64,000 nt of DNA from Gemmatimonadota bacterium (GTDB lineage Bacteria > Gemmatimonadota > Gemmatimonadetes > Gemmatimonadales > Gemmatimonadaceae), in assembly GCA_947463135.1 (NCBI GenBank), contig CANHTA010000001.1, forward strand, positions 108,332 to 172,331. Reading direction: 5' to 3'. Below are positions 28,735 to 37,564 of the stretch, piece by piece (position 1 is the stretch's first letter; each line of letters opens with the position of its first letter). Below the pieces are notes generated by a model. It made no database searches and was not told where the DNA came from. It saw only the letters and a program-made list of their open reading frames with translations. The position numbers were made by a program, and so were the translations under genes.

Positions 28735-31638
28735 GTGATCGTCGGTCTCTCCCGTTTTCGAGCAGTGCGTCATGCGCTCACGCGCCACGCGCTGCTGCTG
28801 GCATGCGTCCCCTTCGCGTCGGTGGCGGCTCAGCAGCTCACCACCGACACGCGTGATCCGAATCAGAAACAGGACACCACCTTCGCCAAGAGCTATCAGG
28901 AGTGGCTCGCGAACCCCAAGCATGGCAGTCCGCTGGTTGATCACTTACCGGTGGTTGCCGGCATTCCCACACCACGGGACGTGCTGGGCTATCACATCGG
29001 GGCTCCGCGGAAGCTCACGTATTACGCCGATCAGCTGAAGTACTATCGGGCGCTGGCTGCGGCCTCCCCGCGCGTGAAAATCGAAACCATCGGCCGATCC
29101 GATGAAGGGCGCGAGTTAGTCGTGGTGTGGATCACCTCCGAGGCGAACATGCAGCGTCTCGACCACAACCGGAAAAACCTCGCGCGCATTGCCGATCCCC
29201 GTGGATTCACCGAGGCGCAGGTGAAGGCGCTGCTGGCCGATACCAAGCCGCATTATCACCTCATGGGTGGTTTGCACAGCGGCGAAACCGGCCCGTCTGA
29301 AATGCTGATGGAATTGGCGTACCGTTTGGTAACGGAGACTTCACCACTCATCAATCAGATCCGCGAGCAGTTGTATGTGTCGTTCACACCGGCGGCGGAT
29401 GCGGACGGGCGTGATCGCAACGTGGATTGGTTCTTCCGCGGCCTCGATATGGCCGCCGCCATCCCGGCCCCGGCGATCGCCCCCGCTTCCGCACCGGTGC
29501 CGGCCGCTCCCTCGGCCGCCTCGCCGGGCGGCGGTGGTGGTGGTGGTGGTGGTGGTGCCGGTGTGCCGTATTGGGGGAAGTACGTGTATCACGACAACAA
29601 TCGCGATATCAACATCAAGCTCGTGCAAATGCGCGCGATTATTGATTGGTACTTCACGGCGTTCCCGCCGATTATGCACGATTTGCACGAAGCCCAACCC
29701 TTGCTCTACACCTACACCGGTGGACCGCCGCAAAACCCGAACCTCGATCCGTTGTTGTTCGCCGAGTTGCCCTGGTTTGGGAACTGGGAAATGGCACAGA
29801 TGACGAAGTGGGGGATGCCCGGGGTGTATACCCACGCGTTCATGGACGGCTGGTCTCCCGGGTATCTCGGGTCAGTGGCCTACAATCACAACGGCCTCAT
29901 GAAAATGTACGAGACGCAGTCCGGCCGTGATCTGGACAGTGCCGCGATGGCGAGCGCGCGGAGCGCGGGCAGTCGTGGTGCACCGGCACCCGGTGGTGGC
30001 TTCGGAGGACGTGCCGGGGCACTGCCAACCGGGCGCGGGGGCGCGCAGGATCGCGAGTGGTATCGCGGGAATCCCATTGGCTTCAACGATGTGGCCACGT
30101 TTACGCGCCGTTCCAATACCAACTACATGCAAACCGGTGTGCTCACGGCGATGCAGTTGGCGTCGATGTTCCCGGCTACCGTGATTGAAAACTTCTACAT
30201 CAAAACGCGCAACAGCATTGAGGAAGGGAAGGTCAAGGCGCCGTACGGATTTGTGATTCCGCTGCAACGCGACATGACGCGCGCGGCGGAATTCGTCAAT
30301 CTGTTGCGCGTGCAACGCATTGAAGTGGGGCAGGCCACGGCGCCGATCACGATCGGCTCGGTCACGTATCCCGTGGGCTCGTACGTGATTAAGCGTGATC
30401 AGCCCTATGGCCGCCTCGCCAAGAATCTGCTTGAGCGTCAGCAATACCCCGATGCCCGCTTGAACACGTATGACGACAGCGGCTGGTCGATGGGGCTCGC
30501 GATGAACGTTGACGTGGTCGAGATAGCCGACCGCGCCATTCTGTCGGCGCCCGTCGCACCGGTGACCAATGTGGTGCCGAAGGGACGTACCACGGGAACG
30601 GGAACGGCCGCGATTGCCGTGGCGCATTTGGGCTCCAACAGCATGGTCACGCTGCGGTACCTGTTGCGGTCGGTGCCCATGAAGGTGGCGGAACAGCCGT
30701 TTGCCGCGGGCGATAGCAGCTTTCCCGCCGGGTCGTTCCTAATCGAGGGGAAGTACGCGCCACGGGTGCGCGCTGTAGTTGATTCGCTTGGCCTCACGGC
30801 AGCGATGCTCAGCGCCATGCCGTCGGTGGGGATGCATGACGCCGATGTCCCCCGCGTGGCGATCTATTCCCAGTGGTCGGGGACGCAGAATCTGGGGTGG
30901 TATCGACTCACTTTCGACGCCTTTCACATCCCCTTCGACCTGATCTACAAAGAGCGGGTGGTACAGGGAAACCTGCGTCGTGATTACGACGTGATTCTGG
31001 TGGCGGAGCAGAATCTGAGCCGCCAAACCGTCATGCAAGCCAAAGCGGCACGCCCGCAGCCGTATCTGAAAAATGACAAGTACCGGTTCCTCGGCATGTA
31101 TGGCGAAACCCCTGATCTCACGGGCGGATTTGGTCAGCCTGGGGTCGATGCGTTCTCGGCGTTCCTGTCGGCGGGGGGCACCATGATCGCCATCGGTGAA
31201 GCGGCGCGGCTTCCCATTGAGTTTGGGTGGGCGCGCACGGTGGATAAGACGCCCGTGCCGGGACTCAGCGCGCAGCGTCCGCTGATTGAGGCCACGATCA
31301 CCCGTCCCGAGCATCCGGTGTTTTATGGCATGGGCAAAACCATTATCCCGGTGAAGTACGTGGGTGGGACCCCGTTCAAGGTGGGCATTGCCGACGAGGG
31401 GAACGTGCTCGCCCGCTACGTCGGCGGCGAGAAGGCCGTCCTCTCCGGATTAATGACCGGGGCGGATTCCCTGAAGAGTCGTCCCTTTGCGGTGGATGTG
31501 CCGAACGCGGTCAACGGCAACGGCCGCGTGATCCTGTTCGCCAACAACCCGATCTACCGGTGGCAGAACCATGGGGAGTTCAACATGGTGTTCAACAGCC
31601 TCATCAACTGGAACGATCGAGGCTCGGTACCGAAATAA
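28735..31638 (+). CDS. Secreted M14-family zinc carboxypeptidase
   Basis: Signal-like N-terminus (ALLLACVPFASVAAQQL); GGLHSGETGPSEMLMELAYRLV (HxxE); long C-terminal extension; poly-Gly linker. Confidence 0.8.
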   Translation: MIVGLSRFRAVRHALTRHALLLACVPFASVAAQQLTTDTRDPNQKQDTTFAKSYQEWLANPKHGSPLVDHLPVVAGIPTPRDVLGYHIGAPRKLTYYADQLKYYRALAAASPRVKIETIGRSDEGRELVVVWITSEANMQRLDHNRKNLARIADPRGFTEAQVKALLADTKPHYHLMGGLHSGETGPSEMLMELAYRLVTETSPLINQIREQLYVSFTPAADADGRDRNVDWFFRGLDMAAAIPAPAIAPASAPVPAAPSAASPGGGGGGGGGGAGVPYWGKYVYHDNNRDINIKLVQMRAIIDWYFTAFPPIMHDLHEAQPLLYTYTGGPPQNPNLDPLLFAELPWFGNWEMAQMTKWGMPGVYTHAFMDGWSPGYLGSVAYNHNGLMKMYETQSGRDLDSAAMASARSAGSRGAPAPGGGFGGRAGALPTGRGGAQDREWYRGNPIGFNDVATFTRRSNTNYMQTGVLTAMQLASMFPATVIENFYIKTRNSIEEGKVKAPYGFVIPLQRDMTRAAEFVNLLRVQRIEVGQATAPITIGSVTYPVGSYVIKRDQPYGRLAKNLLERQQYPDARLNTYDDSGWSMGLAMNVDVVEIADRAILSAPVAPVTNVVPKGRTTGTGTAAIAVAHLGSNSMVTLRYLLRSVPMKVAEQPFAAGDSSFPAGSFLIEGKYAPRVRAVVDSLGLTAAMLSAMPSVGMHDADVPRVAIYSQWSGTQNLGWYRLTFDAFHIPFDLIYKERVVQGNLRRDYDVILVAEQNLSRQTVMQAKAARPQPYLKNDKYRFLGMYGETPDLTGGFGQPGVDAFSAFLSAGGTMIAIGEAARLPIEFGWARTVDKTPVPGLSAQRPLIEATITRPEHPVFYGMGKTIIPVKYVGGTPFKVGIADEGNVLARYVGGEKAVLSGLMTGADSLKSRPFAVDVPNAVNGNGRVILFANNPIYRWQNHGEFNMVFNSLINWNDRGSVPK

Positions 31639-31717
31639 GCGCCACGTTGGAATCGCCCGCGGGGGCGCCCGCACGGCGCGTTGTGCCCTGAACGTGACGG
31701 CCAGAGCGGCATGAACG

Positions 31718-31744
31718 CAGGGGGTACGTGGGTCGTACTCCCTG
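31718..31744 (+). terminator. Hairpin downstream of the M14 gene
   Basis: CAGGGGGTACG-tgggt-CGTACTCCCTG, 11-bp stem with one G-U; no long T tract. Confidence 0.45.
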
Positions 31745-31859
31745 CTCATTCGCGAATGTCACAAGACCGGAATTGCTGCCGTAATGTGGATAAATCGGGC
31801 CGACTCCGTGATGGCCCCCCCGCGTGACGAATTGGTCCAACATCAACTCCAATCGCGGG

Positions 31860-31887
31860 TTGCGCGGTACACGCCGTTGTGTATTCT
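31860..31887 (+). promoter_or_regulatory. Candidate ftsZ sigma70 promoter
   Basis: TTGCGC-N16-TATTCT in the 419-bp M14-ftsZ intergenic region; would give a ~160-nt ftsZ leader. Confidence 0.4.
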
Positions 31888-32057
31888 AGGAAAGTGCGTG
31901 CAGTCTGCAGAACATCATCCACATTTCCACAGAGTCCGTGCGCGGACCGCCGAGAGTGGCGGAGCTCGCTGCTTTAGGACTCGCGGCGGTCCAGCAGATG
32001 CCGGATTGCCATGCGTATCACCCTGAGCCCACCAAGCCCCGTATGGAGCTCCCACGC

Positions 32058-33317
32058 ATGACCTTCGAGTTCGAAGAGAGCACCGCCCAAAACGCCCGCA
32101 TGAAGGTGGTCGGCGTTGGTGGCGGCGGCGGCAACGCCGTCAATCGCATGATCGAGGAGCACCTCGAGGGCGTGGAGTTCATCTCGGTGAACACCGACGC
32201 GCAGGCGCTCATGAACTCCAAGGCCGATGTCAAGATTCAGATCGGCAAGAAGCTCACGCGTGGGCTTGGCGCCGGCGCCCGTCCTGATATCGGTCGTCAG
32301 GCCATCGACGAAAACCGGGAGGACACCAAGCGGGTGCTTGGCAACGCCGACCTAGTGTTCATTACGTGTGGGATGGGGGGCGGTACGGGGACCGGTGCCG
32401 CGCCGGTGATCTGTGAGCTGGCGCGCGAAGCGGGCGCCCTCACGGTTGGCATCGTGACGCGTCCCTTCCTGTTCGAAGGGCGCAAGCGCATGCGTCAGGC
32501 GGAAGAGGGCATCGCCGAAATGCGGAAGCATGTTGACACGATGATCATCGTGCCGAACGAGCGGCTGCTGGCGGTGGTGGGGAAGGGCATCCCCTTCCAC
32601 GAGGCGCTCAAAAAGGCCGACGAAGTGCTGCTGCACGCCACCCAAGGTATCTCGCTGCTCATCAGCCAGACGGGGCTCGTGAACGTCGACTTTGCCGACG
32701 TGCGTACGGTCATGCAGAATGGGGGCTCGGCGCTCATGGGCACCGGCATCGGTCGCGGCGAAAACCGCGCCCTGGAAGCCGCTCAGCAGGCCATTGCGTC
32801 GCCACTCCTCGACAATGTGTCCATCTCCGGCGCCACCGGTGTGCTGGTCAACATCACGGGCGGCGAAGACCTCACGCTCGGTGAGGTCACCCAGATCAGC
32901 GATATCGTGCACGATGCCGTGGGCGACGGCGCAGAGATTATCTTCGGCGCCGTGCATGAGCCCGCCATGATGAACGAGATCCGGGTAACGGTCATTGCGA
33001 CCGGATTCGATCGGCAGATGCAGGGTGCCTCAGGAAACGGCGTCGTCCGGAATGTGCCGCAGGGCACCACGGCCCCTTCCGCTGGCACCCCGGCGGCCTC
33101 ATCTTTCCCGAGTTCGGCGGCCGCCAAGCCGAATCCGTCGGTCCTGCCGTTCCCGACACGGGACCGGCCCGCTGTACGGCCCGCGGCCGCGCCAGCCCGT
33201 CCGATGTGGGAGGGGGTCTCGTCACGGCCGCCTCGTGTACCTCCCGTTTCTCCGTCGAGCGACACCGAGCTCGACGACATGGAAATCCCGACGTTTATAC
33301 GGAGACAGATGGATTGA
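32058..33317 (+). CDS. ftsZ: Cell division GTPase FtsZ
   Basis: [36 protein letters not shown]...[21 protein letters not shown]-terminal peptide [14 protein letters not shown]. Start ATG 32058 (GGAG upstream); 32043 possible. Confidence 0.97.
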   Translation: MTFEFEESTAQNARMKVVGVGGGGGNAVNRMIEEHLEGVEFISVNTDAQALMNSKADVKIQIGKKLTRGLGAGARPDIGRQAIDENREDTKRVLGNADLVFITCGMGGGTGTGAAPVICELAREAGALTVGIVTRPFLFEGRKRMRQAEEGIAEMRKHVDTMIIVPNERLLAVVGKGIPFHEALKKADEVLLHATQGISLLISQTGLVNVDFADVRTVMQNGGSALMGTGIGRGENRALEAAQQAIASPLLDNVSISGATGVLVNITGGEDLTLGEVTQISDIVHDAVGDGAEIIFGAVHEPAMMNEIRVTVIATGFDRQMQGASGNGVVRNVPQGTTAPSAGTPAASSFPSSAAAKPNPSVLPFPTRDRPAVRPAAAPARPMWEGVSSRPPRVPPVSPSSDTELDDMEIPTFIRRQMD

Positions 33318-34603
33318 CCAGCGCTCGCGCACGGCTCCTGATGGCCGCTCTCTGTGCCGGTATCGGAGCCTCGGCGATTGCGTTGGGACGTCCCGTCCCC
33401 GAGCGCCCCGCTGCGACTGTGCTCGCCGCGGGGTCTCGTGTTTCTGTCGGTGCCAAATGGCGCGTGCGCGTTGACACGGTGAAGCGTGGGGAACCGCTGG
33501 TCGCGGTGCTCGAACGCGCCGGTGTCCCACGCCATGAAGCGTCCCGGGTGCTGCTGGAGTCACAGGCCATCGACGCGCGGAAGATTCGCGCGGGCACGAC
33601 CATCACGTCCACCGTGAACCCGGACTCCGGGGCCTCCGAAGTCGTGCTGCAGCTCGCCATCGACCGTCTCGTGCGCTTTACCCGGTCAGCCGCCGCCGCT
33701 TCGGGATGGATCGAAACGGAAGAAACGTTGCCGTGGACCACCGATACCGTCGTCGTCGGCGGGGTGGTGTCGTCCACGCTCACCGGGGCGATTGCGCAGA
33801 GCGCCGCCGCGTTCCCCTCGGCCGTCCGTAATGAGGTGGCGTATGCGTTGGCTGACATTCTCGAGTATCGCGTTGACCTCAGCCGCGATCTTCGCGTAGG
33901 CGATTCAATCGCGGTCCTCATGGAGCGTCAGCGCGCGCCCAACGGCGCCGTACGCCCCGGCAGCGTGCTCGCCGCGCGTCTCACGGTGGATGGCCGCCGC
34001 GTGGAAACCATGCGTTTCGCGCAGGGGGCCACGGCCTCGTACTTCGACGGTGACGGGAAGTCGATGCGCGCCGCGTTCCTCCGCGCGCCGCTCGCCTTCC
34101 GGCGCATCTCCAGCGTGTTCGGACTGCGACGGCATCCCATCCTCGGCACCGTGCGCGCGCATCAGGGCATGGACTATGCGGCCCCACGTGGCACGCCAGT
34201 GCGCGCCTTGGGCAACGGGACCGTCATCTTTGCCGGATGGAAAGGCGGATACGGTCGCGTGCTCGAAATTCGGCATCCCAATGGCTTCGTGACCCGTTAC
34301 GGTCACCTCAACGGCTTTGCGCCGGGCATCCGTCGCGGCACGAGTGTCGCAATCTCCCGTACGGTGGCCTTTGTCGGCTCGACCGGCCTGTCCACGGCGC
34401 CGCACCTGCACTTTGAGGTGCTCGTCAATGGGAAGCACCGTGATCCCCGGGTGGCGCTGCGTAACGTCACGGGAGAGCCGCTTGCTCCGGGGCAGCGCGC
34501 CACCTTCGTGCAACTCAAGGCGCGCCTGTTTGCGCTCCTCGATTCCCCGCCCGCCAATACCCGTTCGGCTCCGTCAGTCGCCTCGGGCGGCGCTGGCGAC
34601 TGA
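33314..34603 (+). CDS. M23-family (LytM) peptidoglycan endopeptidase
   Basis: TTG start 33314 overlaps ftsZ stop; [66 protein letters not shown]...[15 protein letters not shown]. Confidence 0.9.
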   Translation: MTSARARLLMAALCAGIGASAIALGRPVPERPAATVLAAGSRVSVGAKWRVRVDTVKRGEPLVAVLERAGVPRHEASRVLLESQAIDARKIRAGTTITSTVNPDSGASEVVLQLAIDRLVRFTRSAAAASGWIETEETLPWTTDTVVVGGVVSSTLTGAIAQSAAAFPSAVRNEVAYALADILEYRVDLSRDLRVGDSIAVLMERQRAPNGAVRPGSVLAARLTVDGRRVETMRFAQGATASYFDGDGKSMRAAFLRAPLAFRRISSVFGLRRHPILGTVRAHQGMDYAAPRGTPVRALGNGTVIFAGWKGGYGRVLEIRHPNGFVTRYGHLNGFAPGIRRGTSVAISRTVAFVGSTGLSTAPHLHFEVLVNGKHRDPRVALRNVTGEPLAPGQRATFVQLKARLFALLDSPPANTRSAPSVASGGAGD

Positions 34604-34625
34604 ACTGATCGGGAGCCTTCCGCGT

Positions 34626-34659
34626 AAAGGGCAAAGAGGCTTCGGCTTCTTTGCCCTTT
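34626..34659 (+). terminator. UUCG-tetraloop hairpin between the M23 gene and the next gene
   Basis: AAAGGGCAAAGAGGC-TTCG-GCTTCTTTGCCCTTT: 15-bp stem with one G-U closed by a C(UUCG)G tetraloop. Confidence 0.6.
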
Positions 34660-34698
34660 GCCCTTTCTCCGACCGCGCCGATCAGTGACGTTACTGTC

Positions 34699-36588
34699 GT
34701 GATTCGTTGGATCCTTGCTCTCGCCCTCGGTGCTCTCGCCGCTTGGCTCGCTTACGGGCGCGCCGGCGCGCTGGGGCGTTCCCGTGCGCTGCTGCTTGGT
34801 CTCGTACGCGCCCTCGCCGTCACGTTGGTGGCGGCGATCCTCTTCGGCGCCCCCTCGGCACCACCCACCCCCGCCGCCCCGTTGGTGGCGCTTGATGTGT
34901 CGGCCTCGTGGCGTCGCGCCGTTGGCGACGAGAACACGGCCGTCAACCAATGGCGCACGCAGCTTGCCACCGCCGTGTCGCGTTACGCCTCGGGGGGCGC
35001 CTTGTTGGCCGTGTTGGGTGACTCCATCCGCGACATCAGCGCGTCCGATATCGGGACACTATCGGCCAACGATCAGGCGTCGCGGGTACGTGTCGCGGTA
35101 GATCGGGCGGCATCGCTGGGGCGTCCGCTGTTCCTCGTCACCGACGGCGAAGTGGATGACGCCGAGTCGCTCGCGGAGGCACCGGCAGGCTCGGTGGTGC
35201 GGGTGCTGACCAACACGCCGCGAACCGACGGCGCCATTGTTGATATGGCGGTACCAAGCACGGCAACGGCTGGTGATACCATTACGGTGGCGGCCACCAT
35301 TATGGCGGGCGCCAAAACGACGCCCGAGGGGCAGCTCAGCGTCCTCGTTGACGGACTCGCGCCCGTGACGCTCCCGGTTCCGGCGCTGGCCCCGCTGGCG
35401 TCAACCCGAGTGACGGCTACGCTGCCGTTGCCTCGTGGGGCGCGCGCTTCGCTGGTTCGGTCGGTGTTGCGGGTACCCGGTGATGCCGAACCACGAAACG
35501 ACACCCTGATCAGTACCCTCGACATTGGCGATCGGCCGTCGGCGGTGTTGGTATCCACCGCGCCTGATCTCGACGTTCGGGAAGCCCTCGTGGTACTGCG
35601 CGGGGCTCTGAATGTCCCCACACGGGCATTCCTGCGCGTGGCGCCCGGTCTCTGGCGCGTGGAAGGGTCGCTCGGCCCCATCAGTGAGGCCGACGTGAAG
35701 ACGCAGGCCGCTGCCGCCGGCATGCTCATCGTGCACGGTGACACCGCGTGGCGTCCGCGCTCCGGTGTGCGCACGGCTACCGGTGCGCGCGCGCTCTGGG
35801 TTCCAGCGCCACCAACGGCCACGGCACGCGCCGGGGAGGTGGCACGGACGCCGGAATGGTATGCCTCCGGGGTACCGGTGTCGCCGCTGGCGGCCGCACT
35901 GGCGGGATTGCCTCTCGATTCATTGCCGCCGCTCACCTTGGCGGGCCCCGCAGCCGGCGCCATGCCGGTGATCACGGCGCAGTTGGGCAAGCGAGGCGAG
36001 GCGGTGCCCGCCATTGCGGCCCGCACCGAGAACGGCGTGCGCACCATCGTCGTCTCCGGTTCCGGCTATGCGGGGTGGTCGTTGCGTGGTGGGCGTTCGG
36101 CTGACGCCTTCGGCGCGCTCTGGGGGGCGATCTTCGACTGGTTGGCAGCCGGCCGTGGTGACGTGCGTGCGGCCCGCCCCATCGCCTCGCTGTTGCGTGC
36201 CGGTGAACCGGTGGTGTGGCGACGTGGTGGCTCCGATTCGATTGTGACGGTGCGGATCAGCCGCCGCGGTGCCGACCCAACGGGCGCGAGTAGCACCGGC
36301 GCTGAGTCCCTGCAGCTGCGCTTTCCCGCGGGCCGGTACGAAACCACTTCGCCGCCTCTGGCGGCCGGCGTGTACGATGTGCAGGCCGATGGCGGGGCCA
36401 GCGTGCTCGTGGTGAACGTCTCCCGCGAATGGGTCCCGCGTGCACCGACGGTGCGCGAGGGGGTGATCTCGCGCGGCGCCCTCACATCGGATGCGCCCCG
36501 CCTGGCCGATGCAGGGTGGCCGTTCGTCCTTGCCCTCCTGCTGCTCTGCGGCGAGTGGATTGCCCGCCGCGCTGGCGGCTATCGCTGA
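34699..36588 (+). CDS. Membrane protein with N-terminal TM helices and large periplasmic region (BatA/VWA-like architecture)
   Basis: GTG 34699: MIRWILALALGALAAWLAYGRAGALGRSRALLLGLVRALAVTLVAAILFGAP...LVALDVSASW...FLVTDGEVDDAESL; C-terminal TM FVLALLLLCGEWIARRAGG. Confidence 0.55.
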   Translation: MIRWILALALGALAAWLAYGRAGALGRSRALLLGLVRALAVTLVAAILFGAPSAPPTPAAPLVALDVSASWRRAVGDENTAVNQWRTQLATAVSRYASGGALLAVLGDSIRDISASDIGTLSANDQASRVRVAVDRAASLGRPLFLVTDGEVDDAESLAEAPAGSVVRVLTNTPRTDGAIVDMAVPSTATAGDTITVAATIMAGAKTTPEGQLSVLVDGLAPVTLPVPALAPLASTRVTATLPLPRGARASLVRSVLRVPGDAEPRNDTLISTLDIGDRPSAVLVSTAPDLDVREALVVLRGALNVPTRAFLRVAPGLWRVEGSLGPISEADVKTQAAAAGMLIVHGDTAWRPRSGVRTATGARALWVPAPPTATARAGEVARTPEWYASGVPVSPLAAALAGLPLDSLPPLTLAGPAAGAMPVITAQLGKRGEAVPAIAARTENGVRTIVVSGSGYAGWSLRGGRSADAFGALWGAIFDWLAAGRGDVRAARPIASLLRAGEPVVWRRGGSDSIVTVRISRRGADPTGASSTGAESLQLRFPAGRYETTSPPLAAGVYDVQADGGASVLVVNVSREWVPRAPTVREGVISRGALTSDAPRLADAGWPFVLALLLLCGEWIARRAGGYR

Positions 36589-36634
36589 ACCGCCTTTCGC
36601 GTTCGCCTTTTCGTTTCTCGTTGCCTGGTTCCGC

Positions 36635-37564
36635 ATGTCTCGCCTGTTTCGCCGGAAGGATGAAGCTCCCAAGCGCTCGTTGTGGCAGCGCTTCAAGGAC
36701 ATCGCACGCACCGACATCTCGGTGCTCTTCAAAGGAGTCGATGAGGGATCGCTGGAAGCCCTTGAGACGCTCCTCATCGAGTCCGATTTTGGCGTCTCCA
36801 CGGCGTTGGCGCTGGTGGCGGATGTGGAGCTCCGCGCCAAGCGCGGGGAGGTCAAAACGGAGGCTGAGTTTCGGGCCGCGTTGGCGGCTGGCATCGAAGC
36901 CTCGTTACGCAAGGGGAACGCCGATCCGGCGCTCCGCATGGCAACCGCTGGCCCTACCGTGGTGCTCGTCATCGGCGTGAACGGGGCAGGGAAGACCACC
37001 TTCATCGGGAAGTTGTCCGCACAGCTCATGAAGGAGGGGAAACAGGTCCTCCTCGGCGCCGCGGATACCTTCCGTGCGGGCGCCATCGATCAACTGCGCG
37101 TATGGGCCGAGCGTTCGGGCGTGGACTTTGTAGGCGGTGCTCCCGGCGCTGATCCCGCCTCGGTGGCGTTTGATGCTGTCGATGCCGGTCTCACCCGCGG
37201 CGCTGACGTGGTGATCGTGGATACGGCCGGACGGCTGCACACCAGCGACGATCTGATGACCGAGCTGCGCAAGATTCATCGCGTCATCATGAAGCGACTT
37301 CCGGACGCCCCCCACGAAGTGCTGTTGGTCCTGGATGGCACCATCGGGCAAAATGCGCTGTCGCAAGCGCGTACCTTTTCGGCCGCAGTGCCGGTGACCG
37401 GCGTGGTGGTGACGAAGCTCGACGGTACCGCCAAGGGGGGCATTGTGGTGGCGGTGCACGATGTGCTCAACGTGCCCATCAAGTTCGTCGGGCTGGGTGA
37501 GCAGATTGGTGACCTCGAGCCCTTCGATGCGCAACGCTACGCCACGGAGTTGGTGGACGCGTGA
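36635..37564 (+). CDS. ftsY: Signal recognition particle receptor FtsY
   Basis: VVLVIGVNGAGKTTFIGKLSAQLMKEGKQVLLGAADTFRAGAIDQLRVWAERSGVDF...DTAGRLHTSDDLMTELRKI...TKLDGTAKGG. Confidence 0.95.
   Translation: MSRLFRRKDEAPKRSLWQRFKDIARTDISVLFKGVDEGSLEALETLLIESDFGVSTALALVADVELRAKRGEVKTEAEFRAALAAGIEASLRKGNADPALRMATAGPTVVLVIGVNGAGKTTFIGKLSAQLMKEGKQVLLGAADTFRAGAIDQLRVWAERSGVDFVGGAPGADPASVAFDAVDAGLTRGADVVIVDTAGRLHTSDDLMTELRKIHRVIMKRLPDAPHEVLLVLDGTIGQNALSQARTFSAAVPVTGVVVTKLDGTAKGGIVVAVHDVLNVPIKFVGLGEQIGDLEPFDAQRYATELVDA

Noticed and set aside
35920-37086. Antisense ORF opposite the membrane protein and ftsY
   Set aside because: Overlaps strongly supported ftsY coding; composition typical of a shadow frame.
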